64,000 nt of DNA, from NCBI RefSeq assembly GCF_000737575.1, contig NZ_CP006270.1:251163-315162 (forward strand). The letters are read 5' to 3'. Of this stretch, positions 35,294 through 44,766 are shown piece after piece. The position numbers and the translations under genes were made by a program. This DNA is from Synechococcus sp. KORDI-49 (GTDB lineage: Bacteria > Cyanobacteriota > Cyanobacteriia > PCC-6307 > Cyanobiaceae). The notes under the pieces were generated by a model, which was given only the letters and a program-made list of their open reading frames with translations, was not told the origin of the DNA and made no database searches. Numbering within the stretch: position 1 is the stretch's first letter; the number at the start of each line of letters is the position of its first letter.

Positions 35294-36105
35294 CCCTTCA
35301 CAGCGCCGTTGGTGAGGCCGGAGACGATCTGGCGCTGAAACAGCAACACGAGCAAGAGCAGAGGCAAAGCTCCGAGCACTGTGGCAGCCGCGTAAGCGCC
35401 GTAGGGAACGGAATACACCGAAGAGCCGGCGATGCGGGCCATCGCCACCGGCAAGGTGAGCTGTTCACTGCGGCTCAGCCAGGTAAGGGCGATCGGATAT
35501 TCATTCCAGGCGAACAGGAAGACGAGAATCGCCGTGCTGGCCGTCGCCGGTGCGATCAGGGGAATCAGAACCCATCGCAGCCGCTGCACCAGGCTCATTC
35601 CTTCCAGTTTTGCGGCGTCATCGAGATCCTTCGGAAGCCCTTCGAAGGCTGCCGTCAGCAGCAGCAGGGCCAGTGGGAGGGAAAGGGCTGAATACGGAAT
35701 GGCCAGGGCGAGAAGACTGTTGCCCAGATTCAGGCTGCGGGCCAGTTCCAGCAGGGCCAGAAACAGGAGCACATAAGGAAAGAGGGCGGCACCGGCGATC
35801 AAGGTCCGACTGACGCGCAACCACCGTTGGGGCAGTCGCACCAGTCCGTAGGCGGCGGGGATGGCCAGGGCGATGGTGAGCACGGTGGACGCCGAGGCCA
35901 GCACGGTGCTGTTCAGCAGAAATCTCCAGAAGGGTGGATCGCTGCTCAGCAACTGGCGGTAGTGGATCAGGGTCCAGCGCTGAAGGAACGGGACCCCACC
36001 ATCCACCAGTGCCGCCGTGGTGGTGAAGGAGCTGATCAGCTGCCAGAGCATCGGAGCCAGTGACCAGAGCAACAGCAGGCTGATCCAGAGTTGTCGTCGG
36101 TTCAT
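35290..36105 (-). CDS. ggtD: ABC transporter permease GgtD, glucosylglycerol uptake
   Basis: The 271-residue MalG-type permease has six helices and the ATPase-docking loop GLPKDLDDAAKLEGMSLVQRL. The start is MNRRQLWISLLLLW at 36105, overlapping the ggtC stop by four bases; the longer open frame to 36915 is a shadow of ggtC. Confidence 0.9.
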   Translation of the reverse strand: MNRRQLWISLLLLWSLAPMLWQLISSFTTTAALVDGGVPFLQRWTLIHYRQLLSSDPPFWRFLLNSTVLASASTVLTIALAIPAAYGLVRLPQRWLRVSRTLIAGAALFPYVLLFLALLELARSLNLGNSLLALAIPYSALSLPLALLLLTAAFEGLPKDLDDAAKLEGMSLVQRLRWVLIPLIAPATASTAILVFLFAWNEYPIALTWLSRSEQLTLPVAMARIAGSSVYSVPYGAYAAATVLGALPLLLLVLLFQRQIVSGLTNGAVKG

Positions 36106-36968
36106 GGCTGCAACGGTCGCAGCGCGCCGGAGAGCCGCAGCGCCAGGGCACCGAGCAGGATCGAGAGACTCAGCAGCAGGAACCCACCCAGCATGACCGT
36201 GGCGCTGTAACCGAAGTCGAGGAAACGCATGGCGTTGAAATAGGCATACAACGCGAGGCTCTCCGTGCTCCCGGCCGGTCCGCCTCCCGTGAGGACCTGA
36301 ATCAGGTCGAACACTCCGAAGGCCTGGGCCAGCCGGAACAGCAGGCTCAGCAGGATGTACGGCAGCAGCAGCGGCAGGGTGATGTCGCGCAGTGCCTGGA
36401 TGGAGCGGCCTCCTTCCAGACGGAAGGCTGCGTAGAGATCGGCCGGAATCGTCTGCAGGCCAGCCAGAAGGATCAACGTGATGAAGGGAGTTGTCTTCCA
36501 GACATCGGCCACCACCGTGGCCAGCCAGGTCCACTGCGGTGATGCCATCAGATTCAGCGGACCCAGCCCCACGAACCCGGCGACTGCTTCCAGGGGGCCG
36601 TAGGGGGTGTTGAAGATCCAACGCCAGCCCAGAGCCATCATCGTGGTGGGCAGAGCCCAGGGCAGAAGCGTGAGAGCTCTCACGGCACCGCGCCCCCTCC
36701 AACGCTGATCGAGCAGCAGGGCGATCAGAAGGGCGAGGAACAGCTCGGCTGTCACGGATACCAGAGCGAAGCGGCTCGTCTGCAGCACGTCCTGCCAGAA
36801 ACGGTCGTCGGCCAGCAGCCGCATCCAGTTGGCACCGCCGTTGGCCACCGGCACCAGGCCCGTCAGGACCGAGTTGGCGTGGAAGCTGAGCCAGGCATAA
36901 CGCAACATCGGCCATCCGAAGATGAGAGCCATCAGCAGCAGCGCCGGCGTCAGCAGCAACCAGGTCAC
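36102..36968 (-). CDS. ggtC: ABC transporter permease GgtC, glucosylglycerol uptake
   Basis: The 288-residue MalF-type permease begins MTWLLLTPALLLMALIFGWP and has the docking loop TIPADLYAAFRLEGGRSIQAL. It forms the membrane channel with GgtD. Four-base overlaps join it to ggtB upstream and ggtD downstream. Confidence 0.9.
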   Translation of the reverse strand: MTWLLLTPALLLMALIFGWPMLRYAWLSFHANSVLTGLVPVANGGANWMRLLADDRFWQDVLQTSRFALVSVTAELFLALLIALLLDQRWRGRGAVRALTLLPWALPTTMMALGWRWIFNTPYGPLEAVAGFVGLGPLNLMASPQWTWLATVVADVWKTTPFITLILLAGLQTIPADLYAAFRLEGGRSIQALRDITLPLLLPYILLSLLFRLAQAFGVFDLIQVLTGGGPAGSTESLALYAYFNAMRFLDFGYSATVMLGGFLLLSLSILLGALALRLSGALRPLQP

Positions 36969-38233
36969 GAGGCGCCTCCCGCGGCTTCGACGATCGTCAT
37001 GCTGTTGATCTGTGCCTTGTTCATCGCCTGGTCAACCGCCAGATCATCTGTGAGCACGCCACTGAGCTGACGCTGCAGCACATCACTGAGCTGGGCATAG
37101 AGCGGCGTGGGAGGTCGCGGAACAGCGTGGGTGAGGGCCTGCTCCAGGTCCGGCAGGATTGGGGAGAGTTCCAGCATCTCGGGATCCCGGAACAGGGACC
37201 GGTCGGTGGGGGTGTAGCCCTGATTGCGGAATCGCTCCCTCTGTGCCTCGGGAGATGTGAGGAATCGAATCGCCTCGATCACGGCCTGTGGATGATCCGA
37301 GCCCTTCAGCAGGCTCAGCCCCCAGCTCCCGAGCGTGGCAGCGGGCTGATGCCCCGCGTTGTGGACCATCAGCGTCACCCCGACCTGTCCCCGCACAGCA
37401 CTGTCAGGCTTCTGAAGCTCCGCCCAGGCGTACGGCCAGTTCCGCATCAGGGCGGCATCTCCTGCCTTGAAGGCCTGCAGCGACTCGGATTCGGAATAGT
37501 TGGTCACAGCTTTCGGACTGATGCCATCACGGATCAGGCTCCGCATCCATCCGACGGCCTCAAGCGCCTCGGATGAGTTGAGCGAGGGTTCACCGGTCTG
37601 TGGGTTCAGCCAGTTGCCACCGAAGGCACTGAGCATCTCAACGAAATCACAGCTCAATCCCTCGTACTGACGCCCCTGCCAGACGAATCCACTGTTCACC
37701 GCACCGTCATCCATCAGCCGGCGGCCGACACTGCTCAGCTGGTCCGGAGTGCGCGGTGGTGCCTCCATCAGGTCTTTGCGCCAGTAGAGCAGACCCACGT
37801 CGGCGATCAGAGGCCAGCGGTAAAGAACGCCGTCGTAGTGATTGCCAAGCCGGGCTCCCGCGACCAGTGCATCGATCTCCTGAGGTTCAAAGTAGGAATC
37901 AAGCGGTTCAAGCCACCCGGCGGCGGCGTACTTGGCCAGCCAGGTGACATCCATCAGCAGGGCATCGAAGGGGGGACTGCCCAGCAGAAGACTGCTGATG
38001 GCCAGGTCGGAGATCGACTCGGTGTCGCGGGGGCCGCGGGTCACTCTGAGGGCGATGCTCCCGCGATGGTCACGATTGAACCGCTGCACCAGCTCTGCCG
38101 TGGCATCCGCGAAGGGAGCCGGCATCAGGATGTTGACCCGCTGAATCTGTCGTTGTCCGGACCAGGCCAGCCCGAAGCTGAACAGCAGGGTGAGGCCGAG
38201 CAGAGCGGCCAGCGTGCGCCGGCCGATGGTCAT
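36965..38233 (-). CDS. ggtB: ABC transporter substrate-binding protein GgtB
   Basis: The 422-residue extracellular solute-binding protein (family 1) has an N-terminal export signal (TLAALLGLTLLFSFGLAWSG) without a lipobox cysteine. Sugar-binding-fold segments include LMDVTWLAKYAAAGWLEPL and FKAGDAALMRNWPYAW. It should catch glucosylglycerol leaked to the periplasm. The ATG overlaps the ggpS stop by four bases. Confidence 0.9.
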   Translation of the reverse strand: MTIGRRTLAALLGLTLLFSFGLAWSGQRQIQRVNILMPAPFADATAELVQRFNRDHRGSIALRVTRGPRDTESISDLAISSLLLGSPPFDALLMDVTWLAKYAAAGWLEPLDSYFEPQEIDALVAGARLGNHYDGVLYRWPLIADVGLLYWRKDLMEAPPRTPDQLSSVGRRLMDDGAVNSGFVWQGRQYEGLSCDFVEMLSAFGGNWLNPQTGEPSLNSSEALEAVGWMRSLIRDGISPKAVTNYSESESLQAFKAGDAALMRNWPYAWAELQKPDSAVRGQVGVTLMVHNAGHQPAATLGSWGLSLLKGSDHPQAVIEAIRFLTSPEAQRERFRNQGYTPTDRSLFRDPEMLELSPILPDLEQALTHAVPRPPTPLYAQLSDVLQRQLSGVLTDDLAVDQAMNKAQINSMTIVEAAGGAS

Positions 38234-39714
38234 GCAACGACAGCCTGAGGGAAACCGGCCAGCTGCTCTTCAGCCCAGTCTTTGACGGTGTAGTTCTCGA
38301 CTGCCTCAGTCATCCGACTCATCCGATCCCGCTGCTCCTCCTCCGGCATGACCAGTGCCGTCTCGATGGTTTCATCCATGCGTCGGTTGGAGTATGGGTT
38401 GGTCAGCACCGCTCCATCAAGCACCACAGAGGCGCCTGTGAATTCCGACAGAACCAGGACTCCCCCACGGTTCCGGCGGGCTGCGGCATATTCCTTGGCG
38501 ACCAGATTCAGCCCGTCCCGAAGTGGCGTGATCCAGCAGACATCGGCGTGGCAGAACCAGGCGATCATCTCCTCGTAAGGAATCCTTCGGGTGGAGAAAC
38601 GCACCGGAACCCAGTCAATCTGGCTGAAGCGACCATTGATGCGACCGGCCATTTCTTCGATCGACCGCTGTGTGTCCTCGTAGATCTTCATGCCGCTCGC
38701 AGCTGCAACACAGGCCAGCATCAGCACAACGTCACCGTGAAGATCAGGACGTCGCTCCAGCAGGCGTTCATAGGCAAGCAGCAGTTCTTCGTTTCCCTTG
38801 GTGTAATCGACTCGGCTTGCGGAAAGAATCAGCTTGCGTCCCTTCTTGGTGTCCTGAACGATCAGTTCACCGTGATTTTCGACAGCAGCACTCCAGGAGA
38901 GCTCCTGAATCACATCCGGCGATGTTCCCACCGGTGAACTCAGTAACTGAACACAGCGGCCGTTGTGCTCCAGATGACTGGTGACGGTGCCTTCTGACAG
39001 GGCTGTCCCGACCGTGATGAATTTCTTGTCGACCGGCACCTTCGGTCCGCGGTTGGCTCCAACAAGAGTGCTGGCAGCTCTGGCGAAGTTCTCGGTGTAT
39101 CGGGGGATGTGAAAACCCACAACATCACAGCAGAGCAGACTCTCGAGGATCTGCTCACGCCAGGGAAGAATTGCGAAAACATCATTCCCCGGGAAAGGAG
39201 TGTGGTGAAAAAACGCAATTTTCAGATCTGGACGTCGTTCCCGGATGTATCCGGGTGCGAGCCAGAGGTTGTAGTCGTGCACCCAGACCGTGGCGCCCTC
39301 AGCAGCTTCCTCGCATGCTGCCTCAGCAAATCTGAGATTCACTTCTTCGAAGATGGACCAGTCGGCGTTATTGACGTTGAAGTGTGTTGGAAATGTATGC
39401 AGAATCGGCCAGAAGGACTCCTTAGATGTGATGTGATAAAAACTGGTTATCTGAGTATCATGGAGCGGAATTCTGCAGAGCGTAAATGGTGATGGATCAT
39501 GCATTCCGATCCGCTCAATGTCGCCGGATTCGGGATTCTCGACCCTTCTCCAGGCAATCCAGGTTCCGTCATCGCAGTCTCTGAATATATTTCTCAGCGT
39601 TGGAATGATGCCGTTCGGGCTTTTCTGATCCACCCATATTCGATTTCCCTGCTCATCAGTTCCTTCGTCAAAAGGTGTGCGGTGGTAGAGAATGATGAAA
39701 CTACTGCTGCCCAT
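38230..39714 (-). CDS. ggpS: Glucosylglycerol-phosphate synthase
   Basis: This retaining glycosyltransferase of the trehalose-phosphate-synthase type joins ADP-glucose and glycerol 3-phosphate to give glucosylglycerol phosphate, the precursor of the main osmolyte of moderately salt-tolerant cyanobacteria. Motifs are FIILYHRTPFDEG, VWVHDYNLWLAPGYIRERRP, FFHHTPFPGNDVF, SASRVDYTKGN and the nucleotide-sugar site ITPLRDGLNLVAKEYAA. The frame opens at 39747 (GTG), but MGSSSFIILYHRTPF (39714) is the likely start. It heads a five-gene operon with the uptake system; the phosphatase gene is not in the window. Confidence 0.94.
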   Translation of the reverse strand: MGSSSFIILYHRTPFDEGTDEQGNRIWVDQKSPNGIIPTLRNIFRDCDDGTWIAWRRVENPESGDIERIGMHDPSPFTLCRIPLHDTQITSFYHITSKESFWPILHTFPTHFNVNNADWSIFEEVNLRFAEAACEEAAEGATVWVHDYNLWLAPGYIRERRPDLKIAFFHHTPFPGNDVFAILPWREQILESLLCCDVVGFHIPRYTENFARAASTLVGANRGPKVPVDKKFITVGTALSEGTVTSHLEHNGRCVQLLSSPVGTSPDVIQELSWSAAVENHGELIVQDTKKGRKLILSASRVDYTKGNEELLLAYERLLERRPDLHGDVVLMLACVAAASGMKIYEDTQRSIEEMAGRINGRFSQIDWVPVRFSTRRIPYEEMIAWFCHADVCWITPLRDGLNLVAKEYAAARRNRGGVLVLSEFTGASVVLDGAVLTNPYSNRRMDETIETALVMPEEEQRDRMSRMTEAVENYTVKDWAEEQLAGFPQAVVA

Positions 39715-39770
39715 GTTCACAACATCGCGCATGAATTTGATAACCACCTTTCATCAAGGTGGCGAATTTG

Positions 39771-40331
39771 TCAAACAGACGTGTTGTTCTGAAGATTCAG
39801 AAGAGAATCCAGCACCTCCTTCGCGTGACCGTTCGGGCGTACGGCGACCCACCGCTCGCGCAGAACGCCGTTGGGGTCGATCAGGAAGGTGTGACGCAGC
39901 GAGTAGGGAGCCATCCACGACCCGTAGGCCTTGCTCACGGTTCCGTCGGGGTCGGAGAGCAGTGGAAAGCTCAGCTCCTCGCTGTCACAGAAGGATGTGT
40001 GGTCATCGACGCTGTCGGCACTGATGCCCACCACCTGAGCCCCCGCGTCCCGGAAGCTCTGATGCATGGTCTGGAAGCCGCGGGCCTCCAGCGTGCAGCC
40101 CCCGGTGAAATCCCGGGGATAGAAGTACAAGGCAAGCCATTGGCCCTGGAAATCGGAGAGAGACCACAGGGAACGATCTTTATCGGAGCGACTGGATCCA
40201 GGCAGCTGGAAGGTCGGCACGGCCTCGCCGATGGAGAGCTGGGCGCCTCCCAGAGCACTCACGCTTCTCGGGCCAAGACACACCGCCGCCATCAGCAGAC
40301 CGGTGCGTATCAGCAGATCCCTGCGCTGCAT
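39771..40331 (-). CDS. Peroxiredoxin, BCP/PrxQ-type, lacking the resolving cysteine
   Basis: The fold is of the AhpC/TSA type, with YPRDFTGGCTLEARGF holding the peroxidatic Cys79. In PrxQ the resolving Cys comes five residues later (CxxxxC); here that place is Arg84. A single further mature cysteine is Cys115 (SFCDSEE). The N-terminus MQRRDLLIRTGLLMAAVCLG looks like a signal peptide with a twin-arginine-like RRDLL, so export to the lumen or periplasm is likely. The frame extends to 40388; 40331 is the preferred start. Confidence 0.87.
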   Translation of the reverse strand: MQRRDLLIRTGLLMAAVCLGPRSVSALGGAQLSIGEAVPTFQLPGSSRSDKDRSLWSLSDFQGQWLALYFYPRDFTGGCTLEARGFQTMHQSFRDAGAQVVGISADSVDDHTSFCDSEELSFPLLSDPDGTVSKAYGSWMAPYSLRHTFLIDPNGVLRERWVAVRPNGHAKEVLDSLLNLQNNTSV

Positions 40332-40341
40332 CGGAGCGGCT

Positions 40342-40578
40342 TCAGAGCTTGGCGAGATTGATGCCGAGGGACTTGGCATAGGCACCAAGACCCTTCTTCT
40401 GGATGGTCTTCAGGGCGCGAGTCGTGATGCGCAGGTTCACCCAACGCTTTCCTTCGGCCCACCACAGACGACGCTGCTGCAGATTGGCCTGCTGCAACTT
40501 CTTGGTACGGATGTGGGAATGGCTCACGGCCATGCCGTTGTTGGCGCGAGTACCCGTGAGCTGACACACCCGTGACAT
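40342..40578 (-). CDS. rpmB: 50S ribosomal protein L28
   Basis: The sequence [27 protein letters not shown] and the C-terminal [18 protein letters not shown] identify L28, 78 residues. The start at 40578 is set by the conserved MSRVCQ. It lies ten bases before the peroxiredoxin gene and 77 after htpG. Confidence 0.96.
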   Translation of the reverse strand: MSRVCQLTGTRANNGMAVSHSHIRTKKLQQANLQQRRLWWAEGKRWVNLRITTRALKTIQKKGLGAYAKSLGINLAKL

Positions 40579-40655
40579 GACGACGTCCTTCTGACTTGAG
40601 GTTGCTCGATCCCGATCAGACGGAATCAAACAACAACCCTATCAAAGACTGGCTG

Positions 40656-42560
40656 CTAGAGGCCTCTCTGCATCAGGTCACCCATCAGGGTTGCGCTGCG
40701 GGTCTGGAATCCGGCCAGTTCGTTGGGTTCCAGCCCGCCGACCCCGAGTCGTGCCATGTCGTAGAGGTGAACCGCCAGATCGCGGGATAGCCGCTCAGTG
40801 GGGGACGACTCCGCCGAACCCACGAGAACGGAGCCGGATTTGAGTTTCAGAAGCCCCTCCACGAGGGGATGGCGGCGATTCACCAGCAGAACATGGTGAT
40901 CCGGCAGTCCTGGAAGTCTCTGCTCCATCAGGGCTCCCATGTCATTCAGCCGCCGCATCTGCTCCGGCAGAAGAATCATGGCCGGGGGTGCGCCCTCACT
41001 CTTGAGCGCCTGCACCTGAACGGTGACCTTGTCGTTGGCCAGAGCCTCCTTGATCAGACTGCGAAGAGTTTCAGACTGGGTGTTGCCATCCTGATCCGCC
41101 AGCTCGGAGTCATCGTCCTTGAGGCTTTCATCCAGCTCGGAATCAACCCGCTGGAACTTCAGATCGTCATGTCGCTGCTCCATCCAGGGGATGAACTGCG
41201 TGTCGATCACCGTTTCGAGTTTCAGGACCTCGGCCCCCTGAGCGGTCCACAGATTCAGAGCGCCCGCCTGAGCCACATCATCCGTGCTGTAGAGAATGCG
41301 GGTGCTGTTGTCGGATGGAAGTCTGCTGCGGTATCCGGCGAGCGTTGTGTAGCAGTTGCCGTTTGCACCCACAGGATCTGCCTCGTCGCCTGTCCCTGCG
41401 GGCGCTGATGTTCCGAACAGAATCAGTTCGGACACCTGATCAGCGAACTTTTCATCCTCCATCGCGCCGATCTTCACGAACGGGGCAAGTGATTCCCAGG
41501 CTTCTGCGTAGGCAGAGGGGTCGTCCTGTTTGAGGCTGCGAAGTCGATCGGCCACTTTCTTGGCGACGAAACTGCCGATGGAGCGGACTCTCCGATCTGT
41601 TTGCAGGGCACTGCGGCTCACATTCAGGGGAATATCCGGTGAATCGATCACCCCTCGCAACGGCAACAGATAGCGCGGAACAACTTCCTTGATCGAGTCG
41701 CTGACGAAAACCTGATTGCAGTACAACTTGATTTCTCCCTTCTCCCAGTCGGCGCGACCAGTCTGTTTCGGGAAGAAAAGAATTCCCTGAAGGTTGTAGG
41801 GATAATCCGTATTGAGATGAACCCACAGCAGGGGATCACCCTGGAAGGGATAGAGATAGTTGTAGAGATCGATGTAATCCTGATCTGTCAGGTCACGAGC
41901 ACTCTTTCTCCAGGGTGCTTCCCTCTTGTTGATGGTCTCGCCTTCGAGTTGCACCGGTACTGCCATGAAATCGCAGTAGGTATTGATCAAGGTCCGGATT
42001 CTTGCCGGCTCAAGGTATTCAAGTTCCTCCTCCATCAGATGGAGAATCACATCGGTCCCGGCCGACTCGCGTTCTGCCGCGACGATGCTGAAATTCGGAG
42101 ATCCATCGCAGCTCCATCGAACCGCTTCACTGTCAGGTCGGGCTGATCGCGTCACCAGCTCGACGCGCTGAGCCACCATGAAGCTCGAGTAGAAGCCAAG
42201 GCCGAAGTGGCCGATGATTGCGTCGTCCTCCTGTTTGTATTTCTGGAGGAAATCCTCAGCGCTTGAGAAGGCGACCTGGTTGATGTAGCGCTTCACCTCA
42301 TCAGCCGTCATTCCGATCCCGTTGTCGGAAATGGTGACGGTTTTGGCTTCACGGTCGACGCAGATCCGGATGGCGCCCTCATCGCCCTCGCTGCAGTCGC
42401 CAGCCATGGCGGCCATCCGCCTCTTGCTGATGGCGTCGACCCCATTGCTCACCAGTTCTCTGAGGAACACCTCGTGGCCTGAATAAACGGCCTTCTTGAT
42501 GATCGGAAAGATGTTCTCGGTGTGGATCTGAATCTGACCCTGTTCTTCCATCACCGACAT
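40656..42560 (-). CDS. htpG: Chaperone HtpG (Hsp90)
   Basis: The 634-residue ATP-dependent chaperone shows the GHKL ATPase motifs FLRELVSNGVDA, ISDNGIGMTADE and GHFGLGFYSSFMVA, the middle domain (GVIDSPDIPLNVSR) and the C-terminal dimerisation part. One motif reads SNGVDA, where most Hsp90s have SNASDA; the catalytic Glu and Asp are kept. Confidence 0.95.
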   Translation of the reverse strand: MSVMEEQGQIQIHTENIFPIIKKAVYSGHEVFLRELVSNGVDAISKRRMAAMAGDCSEGDEGAIRICVDREAKTVTISDNGIGMTADEVKRYINQVAFSSAEDFLQKYKQEDDAIIGHFGLGFYSSFMVAQRVELVTRSARPDSEAVRWSCDGSPNFSIVAAERESAGTDVILHLMEEELEYLEPARIRTLINTYCDFMAVPVQLEGETINKREAPWRKSARDLTDQDYIDLYNYLYPFQGDPLLWVHLNTDYPYNLQGILFFPKQTGRADWEKGEIKLYCNQVFVSDSIKEVVPRYLLPLRGVIDSPDIPLNVSRSALQTDRRVRSIGSFVAKKVADRLRSLKQDDPSAYAEAWESLAPFVKIGAMEDEKFADQVSELILFGTSAPAGTGDEADPVGANGNCYTTLAGYRSRLPSDNSTRILYSTDDVAQAGALNLWTAQGAEVLKLETVIDTQFIPWMEQRHDDLKFQRVDSELDESLKDDDSELADQDGNTQSETLRSLIKEALANDKVTVQVQALKSEGAPPAMILLPEQMRRLNDMGALMEQRLPGLPDHHVLLVNRRHPLVEGLLKLKSGSVLVGSAESSPTERLSRDLAVHLYDMARLGVGGLEPNELAGFQTRSATLMGDLMQRGL

Positions 42561-42694
42561 GAGGATCTGAGAGAAAAACCGACCCTACAAATCGACCCAG
42601 ACCTCCCTCAAGAGCCACCCTTGGTGGTTCTCCGTACTGATGGGCTCATCCGGGGCAGAACGCAGCTTCAGAATTCGGCTTTGAGCTCCGTGCC

Positions 42695-43303
42695 ATGAAG
42701 GTTGACGGCCCGAGAATCACTGTTTGGGTCAGCGGTCTGATCCTTCTCTCACTGGCCGTCTTCCTGATGCAGGCCGGGTGGAGTGCGGCCTCCATCAAGA
42801 CAGGCATCGATGCCACCGGTCGCAGCTCCCTGCTTCTGTTCTCGATCGCCTTCACAGCCTCCAGTCTCCAGAGTCTCTGGAGATCACCTCTCACCATCTG
42901 GATCCTGCGCAACAGGCGTTGGATCGGTCTGAGCTTTGCAGCGTCCCACTTCGTTCATCTGGCTCTGATCCTGGCGATCTCCCTCTGCTTCCCGGAACCA
43001 TTTCTCAGTGATCAGTCAAAGGCGCAGTGGGTGTTCGGGGGGCTCGGCTACCTGTTCGTCGCTCTGATGGCTTTGACGTCCACAGATCAGGCCCAGAAAT
43101 GGATGGGTCTGCAGAACTGGAAGCGGCTTCACTTCATCGGCAGTCACTGGTTGTGGGCTGTGTTCGCACTCACCTATGTCGAGCACACGAAGAAGGGTCC
43201 GCTCTGGCTTTACGCCCCGCTGCTTGTGTTCACTCTGGCTCTGATACCGGTTCGCATGGCGAAGCACCAGCCACCCGGAGCGCTTCACGGAACCACGAAC
43301 TGA
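42695..43303 (+). CDS. Ferric-reductase-like transmembrane protein (MsrQ-like)
   Basis: The 202-residue protein has about six helices of the ferric-reductase haem-binding fold. Histidines in FAASHFVHLALIL and RLHFIGSHWLWAVF are placed to bind haem b. MsrQ partners the methionine sulfoxide reductase MsrP, but no msrP gene is nearby, so the electron acceptor is unknown. It is divergent from htpG. Confidence 0.78.
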   Translation: MKVDGPRITVWVSGLILLSLAVFLMQAGWSAASIKTGIDATGRSSLLLFSIAFTASSLQSLWRSPLTIWILRNRRWIGLSFAASHFVHLALILAISLCFPEPFLSDQSKAQWVFGGLGYLFVALMALTSTDQAQKWMGLQNWKRLHFIGSHWLWAVFALTYVEHTKKGPLWLYAPLLVFTLALIPVRMAKHQPPGALHGTTN

Positions 43304-43314
43304 GGGAACGTGGT

Positions 43315-43539
43315 TCAGCTCACCTTCTGCAGGTCAGGTCGCTCCTCGGCCAGGATCGCCCCCTCCACAGGGCAGACCTGCAGACAGATCCCGCAGTCGA
43401 TGCAGGTGTCGAAGTTGATCCAGTAGAAGTCGGTTCCCTTGCTGTTCTTACCGCCCCCCTGATCGATGCAGGCGACCGGACAGGCATCGACGCAGTCGGC
43501 GACGCCTTCGCACACATCGCTCACGATGGTGTGGGGCAT
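43315..43539 (-). CDS. Two-cluster ferredoxin, 7Fe/8Fe type (74 aa)
   Basis: The first cluster motif is CEGVADCVDACPVACI, and the second is CIDCGICLQVCPVEG (CxxCxxCxxxCP). The longer spacing in the first half resembles [3Fe-4S]/[4Fe-4S] ferredoxins. It should carry low-potential electrons in the cytoplasm. The start is MPHTIVSDVCEG at 43539, four residues after the first in-frame start. It lies 27 bases after hisZ on the same strand. Confidence 0.9.
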   Translation of the reverse strand: MPHTIVSDVCEGVADCVDACPVACIDQGGGKNSKGTDFYWINFDTCIDCGICLQVCPVEGAILAEERPDLQKVS

Positions 43540-43565
43540 GACGGGAATCAAATGGGACCCGGACT

Positions 43566-44744
43566 TTAGGGAGTGATCCAGTCCAGCTGCAGCCCGCCTC
43601 GCTCCCTGGCCATCGCCTCCGCCTGGGTTCGATCAGCCACCGGTTTCAACTCCACCACCGCGCGTGTTCCCTGTTGATGCCAGGACAGCTGTCTTTGCAG
43701 TGCATCCTCCAGACCGGTTCCGGCTGAATAGGCCACCAGAACAGCCGGTTCAGCGGCTTGCCCCGCGCTGGATTCGCTGAGCAATTCTCGGATCGGATCG
43801 ATCGCCAGGCTGAACCCGACACCGGCCGCATCCATCCCCGTCGCCCCGCAGCGTCGAACCAGATCGTCGTAACGACCTCCACGGGCAATCACGACAGGTG
43901 CTGCCTTCCCCTGGCACACCAACTGGAACACAAGACCTGTGTAGAGCTCGAAGATCGGCTGGAAGGTGGCATCCAGCTGAACTGAGACACCCTGGGCGTC
44001 AGCCGCCGGCGTGAGCAGGTCCGTGAGACGCTTCAGATCCGCGAACACCGGCTGCGGGCCGAACCGTTCCTCCAGCTCCCGCAACTGCAGGTCAGGTCTG
44101 CCTCGGCTGTCGAGATGCCGAAGCAGCCGGTCACGATCGACCTGCGGCAGATCCATCGCTTCGATGGCCAGGCGATCGTATCGGGTGAGAGCTGTGCGGA
44201 TGGCGTCCTTTCGGACTCCGTCATACGGAGAGAGCACCAGATCCATCAGGGCGGTGTGACCGATCAACAGCTGCGGTTGATGCCCTGCCCCCAGATCGAG
44301 GGTCGATACCGAAGCGATGAGCAGGGCCAGCAGTTCCATCTCCGCTTCCACTCCCTGGACGCCGAACAGCTCCACTCCGCTCTGGAGGTTCTCCTCGATG
44401 CACATGCCGCCTTCATCGGCAGAACGGCTCTGGAAGACCGTGCCTGAGGCCCAGAGGCGCAGAGGTCGAGGACGACTCGCCAGCCGCGTGCTGGCTGCGC
44501 GAGCGATCGAGGCGGTCATCTCGGGGCGAAGCCCGAGTGGGTCGTCCGAAACAAGCCTGACGACATCACCGCTGGCGATGGCACCCCCTGCCATCAGGGT
44601 GTCCAGCCGCTCGACCCGGGGAGGAGACACCTCGTCGTATCCCCAGAGTCTGTAGACGGCGGCAAGCCGTTCACTGAGCAGGCGATTGCTCTCCACCTGC
44701 CGCGGGTTGAGATCCCGGGCGCCAGCTGCGGGTTGCAGCGCCAT
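43566..44744 (-). CDS. hisZ: ATP phosphoribosyltransferase regulatory subunit
   Basis: The protein resembles a class II histidyl-tRNA synthetase core ([52 protein letters not shown]) but lacks the tRNA-binding C-terminal domain, which marks HisZ. It pairs with a short HisG for the first step of histidine synthesis. The preferred start is [18 protein letters not shown] (44744; 392 residues); the frame continues to 44810, where it would overlap the next gene. Confidence 0.9.
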   Translation of the reverse strand: MALQPAAGARDLNPRQVESNRLLSERLAAVYRLWGYDEVSPPRVERLDTLMAGGAIASGDVVRLVSDDPLGLRPEMTASIARAASTRLASRPRPLRLWASGTVFQSRSADEGGMCIEENLQSGVELFGVQGVEAEMELLALLIASVSTLDLGAGHQPQLLIGHTALMDLVLSPYDGVRKDAIRTALTRYDRLAIEAMDLPQVDRDRLLRHLDSRGRPDLQLRELEERFGPQPVFADLKRLTDLLTPAADAQGVSVQLDATFQPIFELYTGLVFQLVCQGKAAPVVIARGGRYDDLVRRCGATGMDAAGVGFSLAIDPIRELLSESSAGQAAEPAVLVAYSAGTGLEDALQRQLSWHQQGTRAVVELKPVADRTQAEAMARERGGLQLDWITP

Positions 44745-44766
44745 GTCCGAAGTCGTCGGCGACGCT

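Noticed and set aside
36106-36915. Long N-terminal extension of the ggtD frame
   Set aside because: This part is read from the ggtC gene in another frame and is not membrane-like; the real start at 36105 overlaps the ggtC stop by four bases.
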